Assembly: GCF_016464305.1 (NCBI RefSeq)
Contig: NZ_JAEIOJ010000005.1
Span: 62,001-126,000 of the forward strand
Direction: 5' to 3'
Length of the DNA stretch: 64,000 nt
Source of the DNA: Umezawaea beigongshangensis
GTDB taxonomy: Bacteria > Actinomycetota > Actinomycetes > Mycobacteriales > Pseudonocardiaceae
Of the stretch, positions 17,457-25,967 are shown one piece after another (positions within the stretch are counted from its first letter, which is position 1; every line of letters starts with the position of its first letter). The notes beneath the pieces are model-generated. The model saw nothing but the letters and a program-made list of their open reading frames with translations, ran no database searches and was not told where the DNA came from. The translations under genes and the position numbers were made by a program.

Positions 17457-17504
17457 CCTTCGAGGGTATGGACTCGTAGCTGAGATTCCTCTCCGACGCG
17501 GCTC

Positions 17505-17510
17505 TAGACT
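17505..17510 (+). promoter_or_regulatory. -10 box of a leaderless promoter (DUF3592 gene)
   Basis: TAGACT ends eight bases before the GTG at 17519. Confidence 0.5.
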
Positions 17511-17518
17511 CCTCTGGC

Positions 17519-17977
17519 GTGACGGACGACGCAGTGGTGACCAGCTGGCGAACGCCGCTCCTGCGCCGGGTGCGCACGGGCCTGATCAGGGCGTTGCTGA
17601 CGCTCGGCTGCGTCGTGACCGTCGTCTGCGTGATCCTGGTCCTGGCCTGCTGGCGGGACGACGCGGCCGTCGAGGCTCGCACCGGTCGGGCGAACGCCGA
17701 GGTGGTGTCGGTGGCCTTCAACCGCACGGTCGTGCGCTTCGGCACGTCCGACGGGCGGGTGTTCATCCCCTCCCAGGGCGTGCTGTACCCGGAGGGGCTG
17801 GAGGTCGGGCAGGTCGTGCGGGTCGAGTACGACACCGCGAACCCCGAGACGACCAGGGTGGCCGGGCGGACCGCGGTGCTGTCGTTCCTGCCGGTCGGCA
17901 CTTACCTGCTCGCGGTGTGGGCCGTGCTGGCTCCGCTGATCTGGTGGCTGCGCCGCAGGGCCCGGCAGACTTTGTGA
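17519..17977 (+). CDS. DUF3592 membrane protein
   Basis: A 152-residue protein with two transmembrane helices (residues ~22-45 and ~122-142) enclosing an extracytoplasmic beta-rich domain ([20 protein letters not shown] through [15 protein letters not shown]). This is the DUF3592 arrangement. Function unknown. It stands alone between menF and paaA; its end overlaps the start of an inverted repeat that precedes the paa operon. Confidence 0.75.
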   Translation: MTDDAVVTSWRTPLLRRVRTGLIRALLTLGCVVTVVCVILVLACWRDDAAVEARTGRANAEVVSVAFNRTVVRFGTSDGRVFIPSQGVLYPEGLEVGQVVRVEYDTANPETTRVAGRTAVLSFLPVGTYLLAVWAVLAPLIWWLRRRARQTL

Positions 17978-18002
17978 CAGTCAACGCCGGAATGCGGTCA
18001 CA
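17973..18002. promoter_or_regulatory. Inverted repeat upstream of paaA, candidate operator
   Basis: TGTGAC (17973-17978) and GTCACA (17997-18002) form perfect 6-bp arms separated by 18 bases, ending five bases before a TAACAT -10 box. The position is right for a repressor of the paa operon; no PaaR gene is in the window to confirm it. Confidence 0.4.
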
Positions 18003-18006
18003 GGTG

Positions 18007-18012
18007 TAACAT
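18007..18012 (+). promoter_or_regulatory. -10 box of the paa operon
   Basis: TAACAT lies 32 bases before the paaA ATG, with a GGTGGAGGT ribosome-binding site between them. Unlike many genes here, paaA would have a short leader. Confidence 0.5.
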
Positions 18013-18044
18013 CGGTCGGGAGTGCACGGCCGGTGGAGGTGGGC

Positions 18045-18992
18045 ATGTCCGAAGACCTGGAGTCCCGGTTCGAGGCGGCGGTGCGGTCCGAGTCGCGGAT
18101 CGAACCGCGCGACTGGATGCCCGACGGCTACCGCAAGACCCTGATCAGGCAGATCGCCCAGCACGCGCACTCCGAGATCATCGGGATGCAGCCGGAGGGC
18201 AACTGGATCAGCCGCGCCCCCAGCCTGCGCCGCAAGGCCGTCCTGCTGGCCAAGGTCCAGGACGAGGCCGGGCACGGCCTGTACCTCTACTCCGCGGCGG
18301 AGACGCTCGGCGCCGAGCGCGGCGACCTCACCGAGAAGCTGATCGCCGGTCGCCAGAAGTACTCGTCGATCTTCAACTACCCCACGCTGACGTTCGCCGA
18401 CGTCGGCGTCATCGGCTGGCTCGTCGACGGCGCGGCCATCTGCAACCAGGTGCCGCTGTGCCGCACCTCCTACGGCCCGTACGCGCGCGCCATGATCCGC
18501 GTCTGCAAGGAGGAGTCCTTCCACCAGCGGCAGGGCTACGAGCTGCTCGCGACCATGATGAGCGGCACGCCCGCGCAGCGGGAGATGGTGCAGGACGCGG
18601 TGAACCGCTGGTGGTGGCCGGCGCTGATGATGTTCGGCCCGCCCGACTCGGAGAGCTCCAACACCGAGCGGTCGATGGCCTGGCGCATCAAGCGCAACAC
18701 CAACGACGAGCTGCGGCAGAAGTTCGTCGACATGTCCGTGCCCCAGGCGGAGCGGCTCGGCGTGACGTTCCCCGACCCGGAGCTGCGCTGGAACCCCGAG
18801 CGCGGCCACCACGACTTCGGCACGCCCGACTGGGACGAGTTCTGGCGCGTCGTGCAGGGGGACGGACCGTGCAACGCGCAGCGTGTCGCCCACCGCAGGG
18901 CGGCCCACGAGGACGGCGCGTGGGTCCGCGAGGCCGCCACCGCGCACGCCGCGAAGCGGGCTCGCCGGGCCGGGCGGGAGGCGGTGGCGTGA
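18045..18992 (+). CDS. paaA: PaaA, phenylacetyl-CoA 1,2-epoxidase catalytic subunit
   Basis: The 315-residue di-iron catalytic subunit of the bacterial multicomponent monooxygenase that epoxidises the ring of phenylacetyl-CoA. Iron-ligand helices are visible: [33 protein letters not shown] and [16 protein letters not shown]. The ATG at 18045 is chosen over 18033 because GGAGG sits six bases before it. First gene of paaABCDE, with each later gene overlapping or abutting the previous one. Confidence 0.96.
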   Translation: MSEDLESRFEAAVRSESRIEPRDWMPDGYRKTLIRQIAQHAHSEIIGMQPEGNWISRAPSLRRKAVLLAKVQDEAGHGLYLYSAAETLGAERGDLTEKLIAGRQKYSSIFNYPTLTFADVGVIGWLVDGAAICNQVPLCRTSYGPYARAMIRVCKEESFHQRQGYELLATMMSGTPAQREMVQDAVNRWWWPALMMFGPPDSESSNTERSMAWRIKRNTNDELRQKFVDMSVPQAERLGVTFPDPELRWNPERGHHDFGTPDWDEFWRVVQGDGPCNAQRVAHRRAAHEDGAWVREAATAHAAKRARRAGREAVA

Positions 18993-19273
18993 GCGCGTCC
19001 TGGCCCCTGTGGGAGGTGTTCGTCCGCGGCAAGCGCGGCCTGAACCACGTGCACGTCGGCTCGCTGCACGCCCCCGACGCGGAGATGGCCGTGCGCAACG
19101 CCCGCGACGTCTACACCCGGCGCAACGAGGGCGTGTCCGTCTGGGTCGTGCCCGCCGAGGCGATCACCGCCTCCAGCCCGGACGAGAAGGACCCGTTCTT
19201 CGCGCCCAGCGGCGACAAGGTCTACCGGCACCCCACGTTCTACGCGATCTCCGAGGACGTGCCGCACCTGTGA
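18989..19273 (+). CDS. paaB: PaaB, phenylacetyl-CoA epoxidase subunit
   Basis: A 94-residue small subunit that bridges PaaAC heterodimers and is required for activity. It contains the family sequence [20 protein letters not shown] and [16 protein letters not shown]. The GTG start overlaps the paaA stop (GTGA). Confidence 0.96.
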   Translation: MSASWPLWEVFVRGKRGLNHVHVGSLHAPDAEMAVRNARDVYTRRNEGVSVWVVPAEAITASSPDEKDPFFAPSGDKVYRHPTFYAISEDVPHL

Positions 19274-20181
19274 ACGTCTACGACGGACTGACGGCCGGCG
19301 ACTCCGGCGACGCGCACTGGGCGTTCGGCACGGGGTTCACCGAACCCCTCGCCGGGATCGACCGGGACGTGCCGTCCGGCGTGGACCGCGCCGACCTCAC
19401 CGCCTACGCCCTCATGCTCGGCGACGACGCGCTCGTCGCGTCCCAGCTCCTCGCCGCGTGGACCTCCCGCGCGCCGGAGCTGGAGGAGGACGTCGCCCTC
19501 GCGAACATCGCGCTCGACCTGCTCGGCCAGGCCAGGCTGCTGCTGACCAGGGCGGGAGAGGTCGAGGGCCGAGGCCGCGACGAGGACGCCCTCGCCCACC
19601 TGCGCGCCGAGCACGAGTTCCGCAACGTGCACCTCGCCGAGATCGACTGCGGACCGTCCCGGATGGGGCCGTCCGCCCCCGGCCGCGACTTCGCCGCCAC
19701 CACCGCGCGCCTGCTGGTGTTCTCGTCGTGGAAGCTCGCCCTGTTCGCGCGGCTGCGCGACAGCGCCGACCCGGTGCTCGCCGCGGTCGCCGCCAAGGCG
19801 GTCAAGGAGCTGACCTACCACCGCGACCACGCCGCCAGGTGGACCGTGCGCCTGGGCGACGGCACCGACGAGTCCCACCGGCGGATGCGAGCCGGGATCG
19901 AGCGGGTGTGGCCGTTCGTCGACGAGCTGTTCACCGCGCACCCGGTGGAGACGCGGCTGGCCGCCGCCGGGGTCGCCGTCGACCCCGCCGAGCTGCGGTC
20001 CGAGGTGGACGGTGTGCTCGACGAGGTGTTCGCCGCCGCCGGTCTGGAGCGTCCCGCCCCCGTGCCGGTGGCCACCGTGGCGGGGAGGGCCGGGCGCGAC
20101 GGCGTGCACACCGAGGCCATGGGCTTCCTGCTGGCCGAGATGCAGCACCTGCACCGCTCGCTGCCCGGAGCCGTGTGGTGA
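19270..20181 (+). CDS. paaC: PaaC, phenylacetyl-CoA epoxidase structural subunit
   Basis: A 303-residue ferritin-like subunit that pairs with PaaA but lacks its own iron centre. Recognisable segments are YALMLGDDALVASQLLAAW, NIALDLLGQARLL and KELTYHRDHAARWTVRLGDG. GTG overlaps the paaB stop. The C-terminal quarter has a longer Ala/Val-rich linker than the E. coli protein. Confidence 0.95.
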   Translation: MNVYDGLTAGDSGDAHWAFGTGFTEPLAGIDRDVPSGVDRADLTAYALMLGDDALVASQLLAAWTSRAPELEEDVALANIALDLLGQARLLLTRAGEVEGRGRDEDALAHLRAEHEFRNVHLAEIDCGPSRMGPSAPGRDFAATTARLLVFSSWKLALFARLRDSADPVLAAVAAKAVKELTYHRDHAARWTVRLGDGTDESHRRMRAGIERVWPFVDELFTAHPVETRLAAAGVAVDPAELRSEVDGVLDEVFAAAGLERPAPVPVATVAGRAGRDGVHTEAMGFLLAEMQHLHRSLPGAVW

Positions 20182-20681
20182 CCGCCGCGCGCCCCGCCGC
20201 GCGTGCCGTGGCCGAACGGGTCCGCGACCCGGAGCTGCCGGTGCTCACGCTCGCCGACCTCGGCGTGCTGCGCGACGTGACCGTGACGGGGGAGAGGGTG
20301 CTCGTCACGATCACCCCCACCTACTCGGGCTGCCCCGCGATCGACGAGATGGGCGCCGACCTGCGCCGCGCGCTCACCGCGGCCGGGTACGCCGACGTGG
20401 AGGTCCGCACGTCGCTGCACCCCGCGTGGACGACCGACTGGATCACCGACGACGGCCGGCGCAAGCTCGCCGAGGCGGGCATCGCCCCGCCGCAGCGGGT
20501 CGGACCGCGCGCCGCCGGGCCGATCCCGCTCACCCTGACCCCGCCGCCGCAGCGCGTGCCGTGCCCCCGCTGCGGCTCGTCCCGCACCGCGGAGCTGTCC
20601 CGCTTCGGCTCCACCCCCTGCAAGGCGCTGCGCCGCTGCGAGGACTGCGCGGAGCCCTTCGAGCACGTCAAGGAGCTGTAG
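20178..20681 (+). CDS. paaD: PaaD, epoxidase iron-sulfur maturation factor
   Basis: A 167-residue DUF59/MIP18-type protein thought to help build the Fe-S centre of PaaE. The N-terminal domain has DPELPVLTLADLGVLRDV and the reactive-Cys loop TYSGCPAIDEM. The C-terminal zinc ribbon has CPRCGSS and CEDCAEPFEHVK. GTG overlaps the paaC stop. Confidence 0.94.
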   Translation: MTAARPAARAVAERVRDPELPVLTLADLGVLRDVTVTGERVLVTITPTYSGCPAIDEMGADLRRALTAAGYADVEVRTSLHPAWTTDWITDDGRRKLAEAGIAPPQRVGPRAAGPIPLTLTPPPQRVPCPRCGSSRTAELSRFGSTPCKALRRCEDCAEPFEHVKEL

Positions 20682-21764
20682 GTGGCCGCACCCGCGCCGA
20701 CCCGTCGCCGGACGACGTTCCACCCCCTCGCCGTCGCGGCGGTCGAGCGGCTGTGCGACGACGCCGTGGCCGTCACCTTCGCCGTGCCGGACGCGCTGGC
20801 CGACGAGTTCGCGTTCCGCGCCGGGCAGCACCTCACACTGCGCCGCGAGGTCGACGGCCGCGAGGAGCGCCGCTCGTACTCGATCTGCGCGCCGGTCGGC
20901 AGCGCGCCGCGCATCGGCGTGCGCCGGGTCGACGGCGGGCTGTTCTCCCGCCACCTCGTGGACGAGGTCCGGCCGGGCGACGTGCTGGACGTGCTGCCGC
21001 CGCGGGGCGAGTTCACCCCCGTGCCGACCGACCGGGCCGACGGCGAGCACCACGCCTTCGTCGTCGCCGGATCGGGCATCACCCCCGCCCTGTCGATCGC
21101 CGCGACCGTGCTCGGCGCCGGTGCCCGCGCGACCCTGCTCTACGGCAACCGCCGCACCGACACCGTCATGTTCGGCGAGGACCTGGCCGACCTGAAGGAC
21201 CGCCACCGCACGCGGCTGCACCTCGTGCACGTGCTGTCCCGCGAGGCCCGCGACGTCGACCTGTTCACCGGCCGGCTCGACGCGGACAAGCTGCGCGCCC
21301 TGCTCGCCGCCGTGGTGCAGGCCGACTCGGTGGACCACTGGTGGCTGTGCGGCCCGCACGGCCTGGTCGTCGACGCCCGCGCGGTGCTCGCCGAGCGCGG
21401 CGTGCCGCCCGAGCGCGTCCACCACGAGCTGTTCTACGTGGACGAGCCCCCGCCGTCCCCGCGCCGCGCCGAGGAGGTGCTCGGCACGGCGTCGTCGGTG
21501 ACCGTGGTCCTCGACGGCAGGAGCACGACGCTCGCCGTCCCGCCCGGCACGCCGGTCCTGGACGCGGCGCAGCGGGTGCGCTCTGACCTGCCGTTCGCGT
21601 GCCGGGGAGGCGTGTGCGGCACCTGCCGCGCGCTGGTCACCGACGGCGAGGTGGAGATGCGCCGCAACTACGCCCTGGAGCCGCACGACGTGGCCGCCGG
21701 TTTCGTCCTGACCTGCCAGTCCGTGCCGCTGACTTCGTCGATCACGGTCGACTACGACTCCTGA
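20682..21764 (+). CDS. paaE: PaaE, phenylacetyl-CoA epoxidase reductase
   Basis: A 360-residue flavin/Fe-S reductase feeding NADPH electrons to PaaA. Domain order: FAD-binding barrel with RSYSICAP, NAD-binding domain with VVAGSGITPALSI and LLYGNR, then a plant-type [2Fe-2S] ferredoxin domain with CRGGVCGTC and a later Cys in TCQSVPL. GTG directly follows the paaD stop. It completes the operon; no other paa degradation genes (paaF, G, H, J, K, Z) are present in the window. Confidence 0.95.
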   Translation: MAAPAPTRRRTTFHPLAVAAVERLCDDAVAVTFAVPDALADEFAFRAGQHLTLRREVDGREERRSYSICAPVGSAPRIGVRRVDGGLFSRHLVDEVRPGDVLDVLPPRGEFTPVPTDRADGEHHAFVVAGSGITPALSIAATVLGAGARATLLYGNRRTDTVMFGEDLADLKDRHRTRLHLVHVLSREARDVDLFTGRLDADKLRALLAAVVQADSVDHWWLCGPHGLVVDARAVLAERGVPPERVHHELFYVDEPPPSPRRAEEVLGTASSVTVVLDGRSTTLAVPPGTPVLDAAQRVRSDLPFACRGGVCGTCRALVTDGEVEMRRNYALEPHDVAAGFVLTCQSVPLTSSITVDYDS

Positions 21765-21782
21765 CGTGGCATCATCGGCCGC

Positions 21783-22439
21783 GTGGGTCACGTGGGCAGG
21801 TCGGTCGCAGCCGGAGCGCTGATCGGGACCGGTGCCGCGCTCGCTCTCGTCCTGCTGGTGCTGTTCAACGCGCCGGGGGACTACTTCCAGCCCAACCCGG
21901 TGACCAGCTCGATCGCGGCCCTGGTGGTGTCGGTGGTCCTCGGCGGACCGCCCGGCCTGATCGGCGGGGCGGTCGTGGGCGTCGTGCGCCGGTCGCGCGC
22001 CGCCGCGCTCGCCGCCCCGCCCGCGCCCCGGCCGCCGTCGCCCCCGTTCCAGCCGCTGCCGTCGTACCGGCCCCCGGTGACGCACGACGACGTGTGGGCG
22101 GTGCTGGTGGCGTCCTGCGAGCAGTCGGCGCGGCGCGTGGCCGAGGCCGTCGCGGCCGTGCCGCCGTCACCGGCCAAGGACTGGATGGTGCAGATCACCG
22201 GCCGCCTGGAGCCGGAGCTGGAACGGGTGCGCGGCGTGGCCCGGCTCGGGCGCGCGCTGGGCGGCTCCGACGAGAACAACCCGGTCCGTCAGCGCCTGGT
22301 CGCCGCCCGTCGCGACTTCGCCGCGTTCGAGGCGGAGGTGGGCCGGATCGCACTGACGATGTTCGACGGCCCCGACCTGGCGCGGGCGCGGACGGACCTG
22401 GAGTACCTGGAGCAGCAGTTGCCCCACCTGACGACCTGA
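21783..22439 (+). CDS. Hypothetical membrane protein
   Basis: A 218-residue protein with two N-terminal transmembrane helices (residues ~9-28 and ~40-65), a Pro-rich linker (~residues 80-100) and a predominantly helical cytoplasmic domain. I recognise no family. It starts 18 bp after paaE but is probably unrelated to phenylacetate; it precedes menG on the same strand. Confidence 0.6.
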   Translation: MGHVGRSVAAGALIGTGAALALVLLVLFNAPGDYFQPNPVTSSIAALVVSVVLGGPPGLIGGAVVGVVRRSRAAALAAPPAPRPPSPPFQPLPSYRPPVTHDDVWAVLVASCEQSARRVAEAVAAVPPSPAKDWMVQITGRLEPELERVRGVARLGRALGGSDENNPVRQRLVAARRDFAAFEAEVGRIALTMFDGPDLARARTDLEYLEQQLPHLTT

Positions 22440-22454
22440 CTCCCCGGCGTCTCG

Positions 22455-22460
22455 TACCCT
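22455..22460 (+). promoter_or_regulatory. -10 box of a leaderless promoter (menG)
   Basis: TACCCT ends six bases before the ATG at 22467. Confidence 0.6.
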
Positions 22461-22466
22461 TCTGGC

Positions 22467-23156
22467 ATGTCGCGAGCCGGTCTGGACAAGAACCCGCGCG
22501 AGGTCGCCGAGATGTTCGACGGCGTGGCGAGGGGCTACGACCGCACGAACTCCGTCATGACGCTCGGGTTCGACCGCCGCTGGCGCGAGTGGAGCCGCCG
22601 GGTGCTCGACGCCCGGCCCGGCGAGCGCGTGCTGGACCTCGCCGCCGGGACGGCGGTGTCCACGGTGGAGTACGCCCGCAGCGGCGCGTGGTGCGTGGCG
22701 GCGGACTTCTCCCTGGGGATGCTCCAGAACGCGCGCGGTCGCGCCGTGCCCAGGGTGGCGGCGGACGCCCTGCACCTGCCGTTCGCCGACGGCGTGTTCG
22801 ACGCGGCCACCGTCTCCTTCGGCCTGCGCAACTTCAACGACACCGTCGCGGCGCTGCGCGAGATGGCGCGCGTCGTCCGTCCCGGCGGCCGCCTGGTGAT
22901 CTGCGAGGTGTCGACGCCGGTGTTCGCGCCGTTCCGCGTCGTCTACATGCGCCACCTGCTGCGCGTCCTCCCGCTCGTCGCCCGCCGCGTGTCGTCCAAC
23001 CCCGTGGCCTACGAGTACCTGGCCGAGTCGATGCGCACCTGGCCCGCCCAGCGCCAACTGGCCGAGAAGATCGCCGAGGCGGGCTGGGAGGACGTGGCCT
23101 GGCTGAACCTGACCGGCGGCGTGGTGGCCCTGCACAAGGCGACGAAGCCCGCCTGA
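22467..23156 (+). CDS. menG: MenG/UbiE, demethylmenaquinone methyltransferase
   Basis: A 229-residue SAM-dependent methyltransferase that performs the final C-methylation of menaquinone. UbiE signatures are [17 protein letters not shown] near the N-terminus, the SAM motif [32 protein letters not shown] and the C-terminal [14 protein letters not shown]. It is separated from the other men genes by the paa operon but adjacent to the MenJ-like reductase. The transcript is probably leaderless. Confidence 0.93.
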   Translation: MSRAGLDKNPREVAEMFDGVARGYDRTNSVMTLGFDRRWREWSRRVLDARPGERVLDLAAGTAVSTVEYARSGAWCVAADFSLGMLQNARGRAVPRVAADALHLPFADGVFDAATVSFGLRNFNDTVAALREMARVVRPGGRLVICEVSTPVFAPFRVVYMRHLLRVLPLVARRVSSNPVAYEYLAESMRTWPAQRQLAEKIAEAGWEDVAWLNLTGGVVALHKATKPA

Positions 23157-23162
23157 CCGATC

Positions 23163-23315
23163 GCGAGTTGAGCGTTCGAGCACCCCGAGTTGAGCTTTCC
23201 AGCACGGTGAGTCGAGCGTTCGGGCACCGAGTCGCGACGGCCCGGTGCCCGAACGCTCAAGCCGGTGTGTCCGAGTGCTCATCTCGCTGTGCCCGAGTGC
23301 TCAACTCGTGCGCGG
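23163..23315. repeat. Dispersed 22-bp repeat block: three direct then three inverted copies
   Basis: Direct copies lie at 23163-23184, 23185-23206 and 23207-23228. Inverted copies (core GTGCCCGAACGCTCAA and CCGAGTGCTCAACTCG) follow from ~23244 to ~23311. The two halves can fold into a long imperfect hairpin. The first direct copy is identical to the first copy after menD. Confidence 0.8.
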
Positions 23316-23360
23316 TTAGAGTGGTGGGGAGATTGTGAAGCGATGCACAAGGAGCGCGGG

Positions 23361-24656
23361 ATGACTACTCCCAGCCGTCGGCAGGCCGGTGACGACGCCG
23401 AGGTGATCGTCGTCGGGGCGGGGCCCGCGGGTTCGACCGCGGCCACCTACCTCGCGCGGGCGGGGCTGGACGTGATCTTGCTGGAGAAGAGCACCTTCCC
23501 GCGCGAGAAGGTCTGCGGCGACGGCCTCACCCCGCGCGGTGTGAAGCAGCTCATCGACCTCGGCATCGACACCCGCGAGGAGGCGGGCTGGCTGCACAAC
23601 CGCGGCCTGCGCGTCGTCGGCGGTGGCGTGACGATGGAGCTGGACTGGCCCGAGCTGGCCAGCTTCCCGCCCTACGGCGTGGTCCGCCCGCGCCAGGACT
23701 TCGACGAGCTGCTGGCCCGCACGGCGCAGCGCGCCGGGGCCCGCCTGCTGGAGCAGACCACCGTCACCGGCGCGATCACCGACGAGCGCACCGGCCGGGT
23801 GGTCGGCGTCACGGCGAAGACCGGCCCGGACAAGACGCCCGTCACCTACCGGGCGCCGCTGGTGCTGGCCTGCGACGGCGTCAGCGCCCGGCTCGCGCTG
23901 AGCGTCGGCATCGAGAAGAGCGACGCCAAGCCGATGGGCGTCGCCGTGCGCCGCTACTACGCGAGCCCGCGCACGAAGGACGACTACCTGGAGTCGCACC
24001 TGGAGCTGTGGGACCGCAGCGACCCGGCGAACCCGGTGCTGCTGCCCGGCTACGGCTGGATCTTCGGCATGGGCGACGGCAGCGTCAACGTCGGCCTGGG
24101 CATCCTGTCGACCTCCAAGGCCTACGGCACCACGGACTACCGCGCGCTGCTGAAGTCGTGGCTCGACGGCACGCCGGAGGAGTGGGGCTTCCGCGAGGAG
24201 AACGCCACGAGCAAGATCGGCGGCGCCGCGCTGCCGATGGGCTTCAACCGCAAGCCGCACTACAGCAACGGACTGCTGCTCGTCGGCGACGCGGGGGGCA
24301 TGGTCAACCCGTTCAACGGCGAGGGCATCGGCTACGCCATGGAGTCCGCCCGCATCGCCGCCGAGACGGTCGTGCAGGCGCTCGCCCGCCCGGCCGGGTA
24401 CTCGCGGGAGCACGCGCTGGCCGGTTACCCGGTGCGCATCGAGCAGGCCCTCGGCAGCTACTACCGGCTGGGCAACGTCTTCAGCAAGCTGATCGGCAAC
24501 CCGGTGATCATGCGGACGGCGACCAAGTACGGGATGCCCCGCAAGACCCTGATGAAGCTGGTGCTCAAGCTCCTCGCGGGTCTCTACGACCCGAAGGACG
24601 GCGACGCGTTCGACCGCATCATCACCGCAGCTACGAAGCTCGCACCCTCCGCGTAA
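23361..24656 (+). CDS. Geranylgeranyl reductase family flavoprotein, MenJ-like menaquinone reductase
   Basis: A 431-residue FAD-dependent reductase. The N-terminal dinucleotide motif is VIVVGAGPAGSTAATYLARA, then EKVCGDGLTPRG, and the FAD motif LLLVGDAGGMVNPFNGEGIG, all typical of the geranylgeranyl reductase family. In mycobacteria MenJ of this family saturates one isoprene unit of the menaquinone tail (beta-unit), and the menG neighbour supports that role; archaeal-lipid or chlorophyll roles do not apply. ATG 23361 is preceded by AAGGAG at six bases, so the upstream ATG at 23343 is not used. Confidence 0.82.
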   Translation: MTTPSRRQAGDDAEVIVVGAGPAGSTAATYLARAGLDVILLEKSTFPREKVCGDGLTPRGVKQLIDLGIDTREEAGWLHNRGLRVVGGGVTMELDWPELASFPPYGVVRPRQDFDELLARTAQRAGARLLEQTTVTGAITDERTGRVVGVTAKTGPDKTPVTYRAPLVLACDGVSARLALSVGIEKSDAKPMGVAVRRYYASPRTKDDYLESHLELWDRSDPANPVLLPGYGWIFGMGDGSVNVGLGILSTSKAYGTTDYRALLKSWLDGTPEEWGFREENATSKIGGAALPMGFNRKPHYSNGLLLVGDAGGMVNPFNGEGIGYAMESARIAAETVVQALARPAGYSREHALAGYPVRIEQALGSYYRLGNVFSKLIGNPVIMRTATKYGMPRKTLMKLVLKLLAGLYDPKDGDAFDRIITAATKLAPSA

Positions 24657-24676
24657 TTCACTCGAACAGAGTAAAA

Positions 24677-24692
24677 CTTAGGTTTACCTAAG
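24677..24692. promoter_or_regulatory. Palindrome resembling a short iron box
   Basis: CTTAGGTTTACCTAAG has perfect 7-bp arms and shares TTAGGT/ACCTAA with DtxR/IdeR boxes, but the spacing is shorter than the 19-bp consensus. It sits between the menJ-like stop and a terminator, an odd place for an operator. Confidence 0.35.
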
Positions 24693-24703
24693 AATCAGGA
24701 GAG

Positions 24704-24728
24704 CGCCGTCCCCCGGGGCGGCGTTTTT
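24704..24728 (+). terminator. Rho-independent terminator with T-run
   Basis: A 9-bp GC-rich stem (24704-24712 with 24715-24723, one wobble) is followed by TTTTT. It is the only textbook intrinsic terminator in the window, closing the menG-menJ side before the nuo promoter region. Confidence 0.85.
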
Positions 24729-24839
24729 CGTGCCCGTCGCGACCTCGTTCACTCCTGTTCCGATCGTGTGAACGGGCTGCTTCCCGCCGCAGGTCAGGCG
24801 CACTGTGGGGGGTGGGAGACACGCCACTCTGTGACGTCT

Positions 24840-24845
24840 TACACT
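24840..24845 (+). promoter_or_regulatory. Candidate -10 box of the nuo promoter
   Basis: TACACT has a weak -35 partner GAGACA 18 bases upstream. The predicted start would be near 24852, just before the first Rex-type operator. Confidence 0.4.
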
Positions 24846-24857
24846 GACCCGCAGGGC

Positions 24858-24875
24858 TTGTGAATCAGTTCACAA
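24858..24875. promoter_or_regulatory. Rex operator (ROP) 1
   Basis: TTGTGAATCAGTTCACAA is a perfect TTGTGAA-N4-TTCACAA palindrome, the consensus of the NADH/NAD+-sensing repressor Rex in actinobacteria. nuo is a known Rex target in Streptomyces coelicolor. Confidence 0.85.
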
Positions 24876-24887
24876 CGCCTCGGTCAG

Positions 24888-24909
24888 GCTTGTGAACCAT
24901 TTCACAAGC
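24888..24909. promoter_or_regulatory. Rex operator (ROP) 2
   Basis: The core TTGTGAACCATTTCACAA (24890-24907) is extended by GC on both sides to 9-bp perfect arms. Its centre is 32 bp from that of ROP1, three helical turns, so both repressors would sit on the same DNA face. Confidence 0.85.
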
Positions 24910-24921
24910 GACGTGCCGAAT

Positions 24922-24937
24922 GTTAGGTCCGCCTAAC
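24922..24937. promoter_or_regulatory. Iron-box-like palindrome in the nuo leader
   Basis: GTTAGGTCCGCCTAAC has perfect 6-bp arms and matches 14 of 19 positions of the DtxR/IdeR consensus when aligned as TTAGGT-N2-GCCTAAC. Iron control of the Fe-S-rich complex I is plausible but unproven. Confidence 0.4.
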
Positions 24938-25011
24938 TCGAAAGGGGCTCGTCAAGCCCCCTTAGGGTGCGGACCGGACAGGCTGCGACAGCGAGGAAAG
25001 GACGACGGAGA

Positions 25012-25377
25012 GTGCTGGACCCCTACCTCCCCCTCGTGTTCATGTTCGCCCTCGCCGGGGCGTTCGCGCTGTTCTCGGTGACGGCCGCGCCCTACATCGG
25101 GCCGCGCCGCTACAACCGGGCCAAGCTCGACGCCTACGAGTGCGGCATCGAGCCGTCGCCGCAGCCCGTCGTGGGCGGTGGCCGGATGCCGGTCGCCTAC
25201 TACCTGACGGCGATGCTGTTCATCCTGTTCGACATCGAAATGGTGTTTCTCTACCCGTTCGCGGTGTCCGCGGACAGGCTCGGCCTGTTCGGCCTGGTGG
25301 AGATCGCCCTGTTCGTCGCGACCGTCGGATTCGCCTACGCGTACGTGTGGCGGCGCGGCGGCCTGGACTGGAACTAA
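25012..25377 (+). CDS. nuoA: NuoA, NADH-quinone oxidoreductase subunit A
   Basis: A 121-residue membrane subunit of the complex I arm junction with three transmembrane helices. The conserved loop KLDAYECGIEPSPQP and the FDIEMVFLYPFAV helix are present. GTG at 25012 follows GACGGAGA; an in-frame upstream start (24967) lies inside the leader and lacks support. First gene of the 14-gene nuo operon. Confidence 0.96.
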   Translation: MLDPYLPLVFMFALAGAFALFSVTAAPYIGPRRYNRAKLDAYECGIEPSPQPVVGGGRMPVAYYLTAMLFILFDIEMVFLYPFAVSADRLGLFGLVEIALFVATVGFAYAYVWRRGGLDWN

Positions 25378-25410
25378 GCACCGGGTACCGGTGCGGGGAA
25401 GGCGACAGTC

Positions 25411-25962
<552 letters not shown>

Positions 25963-25967
25963 GCGAC

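Larger units (their letters stand above)
24657..25011 (+). other. Regulatory intergenic region before the nuo operon
   Basis: This 355-bp stretch has no gene. In order it holds a TTAGGT palindrome, a terminator, an inverted pair CGTTCAC/GTGAACG (24746-24774), a weak promoter (GAGACA at 24816, TACACT at 24840), two Rex-type operators, an iron-box-like palindrome, a small hairpin GGGGCT/AGCCCC (24944-24960), and the nuoA ribosome-binding region. The density of palindromes suggests several regulators act on nuo. Confidence 0.75.

Noticed and set aside
24746-24774. CGTTCAC-N15-GTGAACG as a third Rex site
   Set aside because: The half-sites are in the opposite order and spacing to TTGTGAA-N4-TTCACAA, so it does not fit Rex; it may be chance or another regulator.
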